Assembly (NCBI GenBank): GCA_041389495.1
Contig: JAWKRT010000001.1
Coordinates: 1,178,001 to 1,242,000 of the forward strand
Length of the DNA: 64,000 nucleotides
Direction: 5' to 3'
DNA from: Myxococcota bacterium
GTDB lineage: Bacteria; Myxococcota_A; UBA9160; UBA4427
A program made the position numbers and the translations under genes. Under the pieces are notes generated by a model, which worked only from the letters and a program-made list of their open reading frames with translations, searched no databases and was not told where the DNA came from. Shown in pieces: positions 49,949 through 58,200 of the stretch (positions within the stretch are counted from its first letter, which is position 1; every line of letters begins with the position of its first letter).

Positions 49949-51063
49949 AGCTCGGCGAACTTCACCACGCGCGTGTGGACGTCGGGGTGCGAATCCGCCT
50001 CGATCCAGCGCCACAGCATCGCGCCGCGCGCGTGGCCGCAGGTGTCGATCCAGTTCGGGTACTTCGGGCCGGGGTCGCGGTGCGCGACGACGACGCGCAC
50101 CGAGCCGTCGGGCTCGTAGGCGGCCGTGTACTTGTTCACGCTGACGCGGTGGTAGCGGTAGTCGAGCGACTCCATCCAGAAGTTGCCGAGCTGGAAGTTC
50201 CAGGTCGAGCAGCGCGGGATCTCCGGCGCCTCGATCACGAGCGCCTCGTCGGGCCCGAGCTCCCAGCGGCTGTTCTTGTAGTGGATGTTCTTGTCGCCAC
50301 CCGCGTTCTGGCAGCGCGTCTGGTCATCGGCCGGGAGCTGGTTGACGTGCTTCTCGAAGATCCGCATCCAGTCGACGAAGAGCTGCGACGTGCCGCGGAC
50401 GAAGCTCGCGGCGGCGCCGAGCTTCAGCGCGAGCGACGCCGGGTCGAGCCGGTCGTCGCGCGTCGGGTTCAGGCATTCGATCGCGTAGCGGGCGGGCTCC
50501 TCGTCCGCGCGCACGTGGAAGGTCTGCCGCACGACCATGTTGGTCGTGCTCGGGTCCATCGCCAGCCAGTTCTTCGCGTTCGGCTGCGGCTTCGCCGAGA
50601 CGACGATCTCGAAGCTGCCGTCGGGCTCGACCTCGAGCTGCGAGCTGTCGAGCTGGCCGGTCGGCGTCATGCGGCCGTCCTCGCCGTAGCCGCCGCCATA
50701 ACAAGCCCAGCTGATGTAGGGCGTCGTGCCGCGCCTGCCGTGGATGCGGTAGTCGTGCGCACCCGACAGGTTGGCGTTGTGGTAGACGTTGTCCGGGTTG
50801 TCGTTGCCGATCTTCACCGTCTCGTTCGAGAGCTGGAAGAAGCGCGGGAACTGCGGGTCGCTCGACTCGACGTTCGACTCGAGCGACGCGCGCACGAGCC
50901 GCGTCAGGTAGCGGAAGCCCTCGGCGCGATCGAAGGCGTCGTCCGGCGTCGACGGGCCGAGGATCACCTCGCCGCACGCCTCGAGCGCGCGGCAGAATTC
51001 CTTCCACGCCGTCCCGTCCGCGACGCGGCGCGCTCGCTCGGTGGCCTCGCTCTCAGTCGCCAT
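49945..51063 (-). CDS. DUF1214-domain protein
   Basis: 372 residues without signal peptide: LTRLVRASLESNVESSDPQF, TVKIGNDNPDNVYHNANLSG, DYRIHGRRGTTPYISWACYG and the late NFQLGNFWMESLDYRYHRVS, VNKYTAAYEPDGSVRVVVAH. These match DUF1214-type proteins that often occur with steroid, lipid or aromatic degradation genes. Biochemical role unknown. It overlaps the histidine-phosphatase gene by 11 bp. Confidence 0.75.
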   Translation of the reverse strand: MATESEATERARRVADGTAWKEFCRALEACGEVILGPSTPDDAFDRAEGFRYLTRLVRASLESNVESSDPQFPRFFQLSNETVKIGNDNPDNVYHNANLSGAHDYRIHGRRGTTPYISWACYGGGYGEDGRMTPTGQLDSSQLEVEPDGSFEIVVSAKPQPNAKNWLAMDPSTTNMVVRQTFHVRADEEPARYAIECLNPTRDDRLDPASLALKLGAAASFVRGTSQLFVDWMRIFEKHVNQLPADDQTRCQNAGGDKNIHYKNSRWELGPDEALVIEAPEIPRCSTWNFQLGNFWMESLDYRYHRVSVNKYTAAYEPDGSVRVVVAHRDPGPKYPNWIDTCGHARGAMLWRWIEADSHPDVHTRVVKFAEL

Positions 51064-51772
51064 GGGCGTCCTCCCCGTCGTGCGCGCGCTGCGGCGCGCC
51101 GTTTCCGAGCTCGCGCGCGGCGTCCTGCCAGCCGCGCCCCGCGAAGCCCTCGCCGTCCGGGCCGACGACGCGCGTGCGCGTCGCGTCGAAGTGGCCGACC
51201 TCGCTGATGCTGCGCACCTGCGCGCGGCCGTTCGCGTCGACGACGACGCGCGAGATCGACGCGAACGGGAGGTTCGCGAACGCGAACGGCGTCGCGACAC
51301 CGACCACGTGCGAGAGCACGACGCCGATCACGCCGCCGTGGCAGCCGACGACGACGCGCTCGCCCGGCCGCTCGCGCACGAGCGCCTCGTACGCGGCGAG
51401 CACGCGGTCGCGGAAGACCTCGGGCGCGTCCCAGCCGATCTCGTCCCAGCGCTGGTCGACGATCTTCTGCCAGTAGTCGGGGAACTCGCGGGCGAGGTGC
51501 TGGATGGGCGCGTAGATCGGCGCGCGCCGGTCGATCTCGTCGAGGTCGGCGACGACGCGCGGCGCGAGCGCGCGCTGTGCGGCGAGCGGCGCGACCGTCT
51601 GCTGCGCGCGCGTCTTGTTGCTCGTGACGAGCGCGTCGACGGGCTCGGCGGCGAGCCAGCGGGAGACGCGGTCGGCCTGCCAGCTGCCGCGCTCGGACAG
51701 CGGCGGGTCGGCGGGCTCGCCCGCGGTGCGCACCGAGACGGGCTCGCCGTGTCGGACGAAGATGAGCTCCAT
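51053..51772 (-). CDS. Histidine phosphatase (phosphoglycerate mutase-like) family protein
   Basis: 239 residues with the nucleophile motif VRHGEP (Arg7-His8-Gly9), LSERGSWQADRVSRWL, LVTSNKTRAQQT and the second His in VVGCHGGVIGVVLSH. It removes phosphate from an unknown substrate. In the minus-strand run between an amidohydrolase and the DUF1214 gene. A TAGGAT element ends 9 nt before the ATG, so it may also have its own near-leaderless promoter. Confidence 0.88.
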   Translation of the reverse strand: MELIFVRHGEPVSVRTAGEPADPPLSERGSWQADRVSRWLAAEPVDALVTSNKTRAQQTVAPLAAQRALAPRVVADLDEIDRRAPIYAPIQHLAREFPDYWQKIVDQRWDEIGWDAPEVFRDRVLAAYEALVRERPGERVVVGCHGGVIGVVLSHVVGVATPFAFANLPFASISRVVVDANGRAQVRSISEVGHFDATRTRVVGPDGEGFAGRGWQDAARELGNGAPQRAHDGEDAHGD

Positions 51773-51781
51773 CGCGTGCGC

Positions 51782-51787
51782 ATCCTA
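51782..51787 (-). promoter_or_regulatory. Candidate -10 element (TAGGAT), internal to the minus-strand run
   Basis: Minus-strand TAnnnT followed by GCGC, 9 nt before the ATG at 51772. Confidence 0.3.
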
Positions 51788-51830
51788 CGGGATGCGCGCC
51801 GCCGCAGGAAGCCGCGAACGCGCGCCGCGC

Positions 51831-53051
51831 TCAGCCCCGCGCGAACCCGCGCTTCTCCGGCCCGATCTCGGCGACGAGCGGCGCGAGCTTCTCGACGTCG
51901 AAGCCGTAGAAGCGCGCCGCGTTGCCGCCGAGCATCGCGGCGACGTCGTCCTCGGGGAGCCCGTCGAAGGTGTCGTGCATCTGCCGCTTCGTGAACGGCC
52001 AGCTGCCTTCGGGATGCGGGTAGTCGCTGCCCCAGCCGATCTGCGCGAGCCCGATCTCGTGCCGCAGCTCGGCCTCGCGCCGCGGCATGCACGACGCGCC
52101 GAGGAAGACGTTCTCGCGGAACGCCTGCGCCGGCGACTTGCCCTTCAGGTGGCTCCGGAAGTCGCCGAGCTTCGCGCTGTAGTGCGCCTCCGCATAGCGT
52201 TGCTCGAGCAGCGCGACGTACTCCGGCACCCACACGGTGGTGCCCTCGGTGACGACGACCTTGAGCTTCGGATGGCGCGTGAAGACGCCGCCCCAGAGCA
52301 TGAACGTCACGGGGCGCACGTTCCAGAACGGGACCTCGCAGATGTAGATGCCCACGCCGCCCGGGAGCTGCGGCTGGCCCTCCTGCGGCGGCATCGGGCC
52401 GAAGTAGTCCTCGGCCGGCGCCGGGCCCGAGTGGAAGTGCACGATCACGCCGAGGTCCTGGCAGAGCGCCCACAGCGGCTCGTAGAACGGGTGGTGGTAC
52501 GGCCGCTTCTTCCCCCAGACGGGCGGCAGCATGATGCCGCCGAGCCCGTGCTCGCGCGCCCAGCGCACCTCGGCGAGCGTCGTCTCCATGTCGTCCCAGC
52601 ACGCCGGCACGATCGCGACGCCGAAGTGGCGCTCCGGCGCCATCGACACGAGCTCGGCGAGCCAGCGGTTGTGGGCGCGTGCGCCCGCCCACTGCAGCTC
52701 CGGCACGACGTTCTCCGTGGGCAGCCCGATGCCCGCGCCGAACGGCGGCGAGTTCATCTCGGTGATGCCGTCGGGGAACACGATCTCGCCGGCGATGCCG
52801 TCGCCGTCGAGCACGTCGATGCGCGCGTCGTGGTCCCACGCGCCGTGGAGTCCGTGCTCGTTGCCCTCGCGCCACTCCTCGTTGATGTCCTCGACGAGGA
52901 ACTGCTTGCTCGCCTGCTTCGTCATCGCGAGCTGGATGGGCAGCGCCTGGTCGAACGCCTCGCGGTGCTGCGGGTCGAGATACTCGCGGTAGCGCTCGGG
53001 CGGGAGCCCGGCGTGGCAGTCGGTCGAGATCACGAGGTGGCGGTCGGACAT
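51831..53051 (-). CDS. Amidohydrolase family 2 protein (decarboxylase/hydrolase-like)
   Basis: 406 residues of the TIM-barrel amidohydrolase-2 family: metal motif STDCHAGLP, WDHDARIDVLDGDGIAGEIV, FGVAIVPACWDDMETTLAEV, GVIVHFHSGPAP, and IGWGSDYPHPEGSWP near the end. Members include ACMSD-type decarboxylases and lactonases. It follows the Rieske oxygenase gene by 38 bp, so both may act on one aromatic or steroid-like substrate (inference). Paralogous to the divergent gene at 54823. Confidence 0.88.
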   Translation of the reverse strand: MSDRHLVISTDCHAGLPPERYREYLDPQHREAFDQALPIQLAMTKQASKQFLVEDINEEWREGNEHGLHGAWDHDARIDVLDGDGIAGEIVFPDGITEMNSPPFGAGIGLPTENVVPELQWAGARAHNRWLAELVSMAPERHFGVAIVPACWDDMETTLAEVRWAREHGLGGIMLPPVWGKKRPYHHPFYEPLWALCQDLGVIVHFHSGPAPAEDYFGPMPPQEGQPQLPGGVGIYICEVPFWNVRPVTFMLWGGVFTRHPKLKVVVTEGTTVWVPEYVALLEQRYAEAHYSAKLGDFRSHLKGKSPAQAFRENVFLGASCMPRREAELRHEIGLAQIGWGSDYPHPEGSWPFTKRQMHDTFDGLPEDDVAAMLGGNAARFYGFDVEKLAPLVAEIGPEKRGFARG

Positions 53052-53089
53052 GGGAGGCTCCTCGGCGCGCGCGGCGTCGCGCGCGTCGT

Positions 53090-54049
53090 TCAGGCGGGGT
53101 CGGAGTAGAACTGCTTCACCCAGCGGCGGAACTCGATCAGCTCCTTGTCCGCCTCGCACAGCACGGGCTCCGCGCGGTGCACCTTGTTCGACCAGATGCG
53201 CATGTCGTCCATCACGCCGGCCGAGAGGTTGGCGATCCACTCCTCGCCCGCGACGTCGGCGAGGTTCTTCGTGACGGTGAAGACCCAGCGCGAGTGCGTC
53301 ATGCGCGGACCGACGGGCGATGTCGACGAGTACATGAGGAGCCCGGCGCCCGGGATGCCGACGCTGCGCACGCTCGAGAGCCCGAGGCCCCAGGACTCGC
53401 GCACGAGCGTCATGTCGAACGTGCCCATGGGCGTCTCCTGCGGCGACGTGTGCTGGATGCGCGCGTAGCGGCCGCCCTCGCCGTACTCGACCTCGGTGGG
53501 CGGCGTGCTCAGCATGCCGTGCACGAACTGGAAGTGGACGGGATCGAGATTGTTCTCGTGCATGTCCTGCGAGTGCACGGGCACCTCGAGCAGCATCGTG
53601 CGCGGCTCGGTCCAGTCGGGATGGCCGATCTCCGGCGCGACCGGGAAGTCCCACTGCGGCGGCTTCCCCTCCGCGTGGTGCCACACGAAGATCAGCTCGT
53701 TCTTCTCGACGACGTCCCACGCGCGCACGCGCGCCGCCGGCGGGATGCGCTCGCAGTATGGGATCGTCGTGCACTGGCCGGACGAGCCGTCGAACTGCCA
53801 GCCGTGGAACGGGCAGCGCACGGTGTTGCCCATCACGCGGCCGCCCTCGCCGAGGTGCGCGCCGAGGTGCGGACAGTAGGCGTCGAGCACGCGTGCCGCG
53901 CCGTCGCGCGCGCGGAAGAGCACGAGGTTCCTGTCGAAGTACGTGATCGCCTTGACGTCGCCGGGAACGAGGTCGCGGCTGAAGGCGACGGCGAACCAGC
54001 CGTTCGGGATCGGCAGGTCCGTGTGGTGCTCCTGGAAGTTGCGGCTCAT
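53090..54049 (-). CDS. Rieske non-heme iron oxygenase, KshA/VanA-like
   Basis: 319 residues. Rieske cluster: Cys59-x-His61 and Cys79-x2-His82 (CPHLGAH, CPFHGWQFDG). Mononuclear iron site: NLDPVHFQFVH with Asn166, Asp169, His172 and His177 in the Nx2Dx2Hx4H pattern. These belong to the alpha-only monooxygenases such as 3-ketosteroid 9-alpha-hydroxylase (KshA) and vanillate demethylase. A separate reductase is required and none is seen in the window. The TetR gene lies just upstream on the same strand. Confidence 0.92.
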   Translation of the reverse strand: MSRNFQEHHTDLPIPNGWFAVAFSRDLVPGDVKAITYFDRNLVLFRARDGAARVLDAYCPHLGAHLGEGGRVMGNTVRCPFHGWQFDGSSGQCTTIPYCERIPPAARVRAWDVVEKNELIFVWHHAEGKPPQWDFPVAPEIGHPDWTEPRTMLLEVPVHSQDMHENNLDPVHFQFVHGMLSTPPTEVEYGEGGRYARIQHTSPQETPMGTFDMTLVRESWGLGLSSVRSVGIPGAGLLMYSSTSPVGPRMTHSRWVFTVTKNLADVAGEEWIANLSAGVMDDMRIWSNKVHRAEPVLCEADKELIEFRRWVKQFYSDPA

Positions 54050-54084
54050 GCGAGCTCCTCCGTGGTTCGGGCGAGGGAACGGGC

Positions 54085-54708
54085 TCAGGCGGCGAGGGCG
54101 TCGGCGAGGAAGCGCGCGGTCGCGCGCGCCTGCTCGCGGACGGGGAAGCCCTCGACGTGGGCCCAGCTGAACATCAGCGAGTAGAACGACCCGAGGATCG
54201 CGTTGGCGAGCGTCTCGGGCGCGTGCGCGCGCGTGATCTCGCCGCGCGCGACGCCGTCGCCGACGATGCCGGCGAACGCGTCGTGCAGGCGCTTCACCTG
54301 CTCGGACTCGTCGCGCGCGTCGTGCAGCGCGTGGATCGTCTCCGTCAGCAGCTCGCGGTGCGTCGGCCCGCCTTCCTCGGCCGCGTCGGCGACCTGCTCG
54401 AAGAAGCGCGCGAGCCGCTCGCGCGTCGTGCCCGGCTCGCGCCGCACCTGCTCGACGCGCTCGACGAGCGCGGCGATCGCCTCGTAGGCGAGCTCGCGCA
54501 TCATCAGCTGCTTCGTCGCGAAGTGGTTGAAGACGGTCTTCTCGGCGACGTCGGCGCGCTCGGCGATCTCCGCCACGCGCGTCGCGTCGAACCCCTGGTC
54601 GTCGAAGAGCGCGCGCGCCGCCTCGAGGATGCGGGCGCGCAGCTCGAGCTTGCGGCGCTCGCGGCGCGGCAGGGCGACGACCTCGGCGGCGGGCTGCGGA
54701 ACGGCCAT
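54085..54708 (-). CDS. TetR-family transcriptional regulator
   Basis: 207 residues with a classic N-terminal HTH: ARILEAARALFDDQGFDATR, VAEIAERADVAEKTVFNHFA and TKQLMMRELAYEA. The C-terminal ligand domain is unassigned. It heads the minus-strand Rieske/amidohydrolase/phosphatase/FAD series and is divergent from the amidohydrolase at 54823. A 14-bp imperfect palindrome in the divergent gap is the obvious operator candidate. A TAGGCT -10-like element (54716-54721, minus) lies 7 nt before the ATG. Confidence 0.9.
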   Translation of the reverse strand: MAVPQPAAEVVALPRRERRKLELRARILEAARALFDDQGFDATRVAEIAERADVAEKTVFNHFATKQLMMRELAYEAIAALVERVEQVRREPGTTRERLARFFEQVADAAEEGGPTHRELLTETIHALHDARDESEQVKRLHDAFAGIVGDGVARGEITRAHAPETLANAILGSFYSLMFSWAHVEGFPVREQARATARFLADALAA

Positions 54709-54730
54709 GGCGCGCAGCCTAGGCCGCGCC

Positions 54731-54736
54731 TACAGT
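54731..54736 (+). promoter_or_regulatory. Candidate -10 element (TACAGT)
   Basis: Plus-strand TAnnnT followed by CCGC in the divergent gap, 86 nt before the amidohydrolase ATG and next to the palindrome. Confidence 0.25.
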
Positions 54737-54748
54737 CCGCCGCAAGCT

Positions 54749-54762
54749 TTCACTCGACTGAA
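54749..54762. promoter_or_regulatory. TetR operator candidate, 14-bp imperfect palindrome
   Basis: TTCACTCGACTGAA matches its reverse complement at 12 of 14 positions and lies in an AT-richer patch (AAGCTTTCACTCGACTGAAT) between the TetR gene and the divergent amidohydrolase gene. Position and symmetry fit an autoregulatory TetR site controlling both directions. Confidence 0.42.
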
Positions 54763-54822
54763 TCCAATCACGTCCGCGGAGCGCGCGAGCCGGCGAGGCC
54801 GGTGTGCGCGCACGGAGGCAGC

Positions 54823-55986
54823 ATGGCCGCCGCGATCTTCGACCGCTTCCAGGTGATCGACATCGACACGCACCTGACCGAGCCGCCCGACACGTGGACG
54901 GCGCGGCTCGCCTCGAAGTACGGCGACCGCATCCCGCACATCCGGCAGATCGACGGCAAGGACCTGTGGTTCGCGGGCGACCAGCCCGTCGGCATGCCGG
55001 GCGCGTACTCGATGGCCGGCCACGACGGCACGCCGCCCGAGTTCCGCAGCGGCTACGCCGAGATCCCGAAGGCGATGTACGACGCGAAGGCGCGCCTCGC
55101 GTTCATGGACGAGGAGAAGATCCACGCGCAGGTGCTCTACCCGAACGTCGGCGGCTTCGGCTCGGGCGGGTTCCGCAAGCTCGGCGATCCGCAGCTCATG
55201 CTCGACTGCGTGTCGGCCTACAACGACTTCCTCGTCGACTGGTGCTCGGCCGATCCGCACCGCCTGCTCGGCGTCGCGGCGATGCCGTTCTGGGACGTCG
55301 ACGCTTCGGTGCGCGAGATCGAGCGCTGCGCGGGGCTCGGCTTCCGCGCGATCCTGATGTGCAACCAGCCGCAGGACCACGGCCAGCCGCTCCTGCGCGA
55401 CAAGCACTGGGACCGCTTCTGGGGCGCCGCGCAGGCGAACGACATGACGGTGAGCTTCCACGTCGGCGGAGGCGACTTCACGGACGTCTCGACCGACCCG
55501 GCGAACATCGGCTTCAAGACGAACTTCGCGCGCGCGTCGGTGATGGCGTTCATCGACAACGCGCGCTCGATCTCCGACGTCATCATGGGCGGCGTGCCGC
55601 ACCGCTTCCCGCGCCTGCAGATGGTGAGCGTCGAGAGCGGCGTCGGCTGGATCCCGTTCGTCGTCGAGGGCCTCGACTGGCAGTGGAAGAACAACGGCGT
55701 GCGCAAGGAGCACCCGGAGTACGACCTGCTCCCGAGCGAGTACTTCCGCCGGCAGATCTACGCGAGCTTCTGGTTCGAGGAGGGCGGCCTCGCCGACGCG
55801 ATCGCGCGCTTCCCGGACAACATCCTGTTCGAGACGGACTACCCGCACCCGACGTGCCAGGCGCCCGGCCCCGCGAGCGCCGGCACGCACCCGCGCCTGT
55901 ACGCCGAGCGCGCGCTCGCGGGCCTTCCCGACGCGACGCTGCAGAAGGTGCTGCACGACACCGCCGCGCGGCTCTACCGGCTGTAG
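54823..55986 (+). CDS. Amidohydrolase family 2 protein
   Basis: 387 residues: metal motif VIDIDTHLTEPPDTW, LAFMDEEKIHAQVLYPNVGG, LLGVAAMPFWDVDASVREIE, VSFHVGGGDFTD, RLQMVSVESGVGWIPFVVEG and ILFETDYPHPTC near the C-terminus, the amidohydrolase-2 layout. GGAGG precedes the ATG by 6 nt. Divergent from the TetR gene, and followed 9 bp later by the DUF3604 gene. A paralogue is at 51831 on the other strand. Confidence 0.88.
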   Translation: MAAAIFDRFQVIDIDTHLTEPPDTWTARLASKYGDRIPHIRQIDGKDLWFAGDQPVGMPGAYSMAGHDGTPPEFRSGYAEIPKAMYDAKARLAFMDEEKIHAQVLYPNVGGFGSGGFRKLGDPQLMLDCVSAYNDFLVDWCSADPHRLLGVAAMPFWDVDASVREIERCAGLGFRAILMCNQPQDHGQPLLRDKHWDRFWGAAQANDMTVSFHVGGGDFTDVSTDPANIGFKTNFARASVMAFIDNARSISDVIMGGVPHRFPRLQMVSVESGVGWIPFVVEGLDWQWKNNGVRKEHPEYDLLPSEYFRRQIYASFWFEEGGLADAIARFPDNILFETDYPHPTCQAPGPASAGTHPRLYAERALAGLPDATLQKVLHDTAARLYRL

Positions 55987-55994
55987 CGCGCGCC

Positions 55995-58088
55995 GTGCGG
56001 GCCCGTTCGCGTCTCGCTCTCGCGGTCGCGCTCGCGCTCGTCGGCGGAGCCGCGGCCGCTGCGGCTCCGTTCGAGCGCACCGAGGAGCGCGCGCCGTGCG
56101 CGCGTCACGACGCGCTGCGCCGGCCGCTCTTCGGCGATCTCCACGTCCACACGAGCTACTCGTTCGACTCCTACACGTCGGGCCAGCGCAACGATCCGTG
56201 GGGCGCCTATCGCTATGCGATGGGCGAGACGATCGCGCTGCCGGGTGCGGAGGAGGGCGAGATCGTCGCGGCGACGATCGGGCGGCCGCTCGACTTCGCC
56301 GCCGTCACGGACCACGCCGAGACGCTCGGCGAGATCGACCTCTGCACGGGTGCCGAGTGGTCGCTCGCGTCGTTCACGCCGCTGTGCGTCGCGACGCGCG
56401 CGGAGTCGTTCCTCGCCGGGCTCGTCGCGGCCGGCTGGTGGTCGGACTTCATCAGCCAGTCGGAGCCCGTGAAGGAGCGCGTCTGGCAGTGCGACCTGCC
56501 GGGCAGCGACTGCGACCGCCGCCTGCGCGCGATGTGGGAGCGCATCCAGCAGGCGGCCGAGGACGCCTACGACCGCACACCGGCCTGCGACTTCACGACC
56601 TTCGTCGGCTACGAGTACACGGACACGCCGGGCTACGACAACCTGCACCGCAACGTGATCTTCCGGAACGATCGGGTCGTCGCGCGCCCGATCAGCGCGG
56701 TCGACACGGGCACCGCGAACTTCCCCGAGCTCTGGCGGAGGCTGCGCGCCGAGTGCATCGAGGCGGGCACGGGCTGCGACGTGCTCGCCATCCCGCACAA
56801 CCCGAACCTCGCGGGCGGGCGCATGTTCCGCGACCCGCGCACGGAGCTCGAGGCGAGCGAGCGGCTCTTCTTCGAGCCCGTCGTCGAGCTCGTGCAGCAC
56901 AAGGGCGCGAGCGAGTGCCGCTTCGACCGGCTGCTCGGGCGCGGCGTCGGCACCGCCGACGAGCTCTGCACGTTCGAGCAGAACAAGACGGACAGCCTGC
57001 AGTCGCTCGCGTTCCTGTACGGCGAGCTGCAGTCCGAGGGCGGCGCGCCGACGCCGCTCGACGAGTTCGCGCCGCGCAACCTCGTGCGCAACGTGCTGAA
57101 GGACGGGCTCGCGCTCGGCCAGCGCACGGGCACGAACCCCTTCGCGATGGGCTTCATCGGGAGCACCGACACGCACAGCGCGACGGCCGGCGGCGCGGAC
57201 GAGGCTCGCTTCGTCGGGCACCTCGGCCGGCGCGACGCCGGCTACCGCAACGTGCAGGACCACGTGCAGGACAACCCGGGCGGGCTCGCCGTGGTGTGGG
57301 CCGAGGAGAACTCGCGCGATGCGATCTTCGCGGCGCTCCGCCGGCGCGAGGCGTACGCGACGAGCGGCACGCGACCGAGCGTGCGCTTCTTCGCCGCGTT
57401 CGGCGACGCCTTCGACGCCTCGATGTGCGACGCGCCGGGCGATGCCGCGATCGCGCGCGCGTACGCGCGCGGCGTCCCGATGGGCGGAGAGCTCGAGGCG
57501 GGCGGAGAGCTCGAGGCCGGCGGCGACGCGCGGCCGCGCTTCTTCGCATGGGCGCTCAAGGATCCCGGCACGCAGGCCTTCCCGGGCGCCGACCTGCAGC
57601 GCATCCAGATCGTGAAGGGATGGGTCGACGCCGCGGGCGCGACGCACGAGCGCATCGTCGACGTCGCGGGCGACGCGGCGAACGGCGCGACCGTCGACCC
57701 CGAAACGTGCGCGCCCGTCGGCCGCGGCGCCGACGCGCTCTGCACCGTGTGGGAGGACGACGCGTTCGATCCCGCGCAGCGCGCCTTCTACTACGCGCGC
57801 GTGCTCGAGAACCCGACCTGCCGCTGGAGCACGCGCCAGTGCCTCGACGCCGGCGTGAATCCGTTCGCCGCCGACTGCCGCGCGCAGGCGGCGGCGCGCA
57901 CGGCCGACGCGCAGGCGAACGGCGCGCGCGGGGACGTCTTCGGCGCCTGCTGCTGGAGCGAGGCCGACGAGCCCTTCCACGAGCGCACGATCCAGGAGCG
58001 CGCCTGGACGTCGCCCGTCTGGATCTCGCCCGCGCGCGCGTCCGAGCCCGTTGCCGCGTCCGAGCCCGTTCCCGCGTCCGCGCGCTGA
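55995..58088 (+). CDS. Exported DUF3604 (PHP-like) protein
   Basis: 697 residues: signal peptide (ALVGGAAAAAA), then FGDLHVHTSYSFDSYTSGQR, the DUF3604 metal motif, followed by FAAVTDHAETLGEIDLC, GYEYTDTPGYDNLHRNVIF, CDVLAIPHNPNLAGGRMF and GFIGSTDTHSATAGG. Several Cys pairs suggest a periplasmic disulfide-bonded protein. DUF3604 proteins are secreted metal-dependent hydrolases of unknown substrate. The GTG start lies 9 bp after the amidohydrolase stop, so co-transcription is likely. The C-terminal region contains short in-frame repeats. Confidence 0.85.
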   Translation: MRARSRLALAVALALVGGAAAAAAPFERTEERAPCARHDALRRPLFGDLHVHTSYSFDSYTSGQRNDPWGAYRYAMGETIALPGAEEGEIVAATIGRPLDFAAVTDHAETLGEIDLCTGAEWSLASFTPLCVATRAESFLAGLVAAGWWSDFISQSEPVKERVWQCDLPGSDCDRRLRAMWERIQQAAEDAYDRTPACDFTTFVGYEYTDTPGYDNLHRNVIFRNDRVVARPISAVDTGTANFPELWRRLRAECIEAGTGCDVLAIPHNPNLAGGRMFRDPRTELEASERLFFEPVVELVQHKGASECRFDRLLGRGVGTADELCTFEQNKTDSLQSLAFLYGELQSEGGAPTPLDEFAPRNLVRNVLKDGLALGQRTGTNPFAMGFIGSTDTHSATAGGADEARFVGHLGRRDAGYRNVQDHVQDNPGGLAVVWAEENSRDAIFAALRRREAYATSGTRPSVRFFAAFGDAFDASMCDAPGDAAIARAYARGVPMGGELEAGGELEAGGDARPRFFAWALKDPGTQAFPGADLQRIQIVKGWVDAAGATHERIVDVAGDAANGATVDPETCAPVGRGADALCTVWEDDAFDPAQRAFYYARVLENPTCRWSTRQCLDAGVNPFAADCRAQAAARTADAQANGARGDVFGACCWSEADEPFHERTIQERAWTSPVWISPARASEPVAASEPVPASAR
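57482..57517 (+). repeat. 18-bp tandem duplication within the DUF3604 gene
   Basis: GGGCGGAGAGCTCGAGGC occurs twice in a row, encoding GGELEA GGELEA in frame. Confidence 0.85.
58038..58073 (+). repeat. 18-bp near-perfect tandem repeat at the DUF3604 C-terminus
   Basis: GCGTCCGAGCCCGTTGCC is followed by GCGTCCGAGCCCGTTCCC, encoding SEPVAASEPVPAS. Confidence 0.8.
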
Positions 58089-58175
58089 GCCGCGCGCCGC
58101 GCCGCCGCTGCGCCGCCGAGCCGCGCGCCGCTGCGCGGCGGAGCCGCTGAGTGTCGCCAGCCGCTTGCGCGCGAA

Positions 58176-58191
58176 TTGAACGAGCGTTTAA
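58176..58191. promoter_or_regulatory. TetR (CecR-like) operator candidate, 16-bp palindrome
   Basis: TTGAACG-AG-CGTTTAA: two 7-bp arms with one mismatch, in an AT-rich island 9 nt before the GTG start of the TetR gene. It overlaps the only plausible promoter of the exporter operon, so the TetR protein probably represses its own operon, as CecR does for E. coli ybhGFSR. Confidence 0.5.
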
Positions 58192-58200
58192 ATACGGCCC

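Noticed and set aside
53090..54049. Rieske gene as proof of steroid degradation
   Set aside because: Iron-site and cluster motifs fit KshA but also other oxygenases; no other steroid genes are nearby.
58089..58150. GC-rich hairpin (CGCCGC-TGC-GCGGCG) after the DUF3604 gene as a terminator
   Set aside because: Such palindromes arise by chance in this GC content and no T-run follows.
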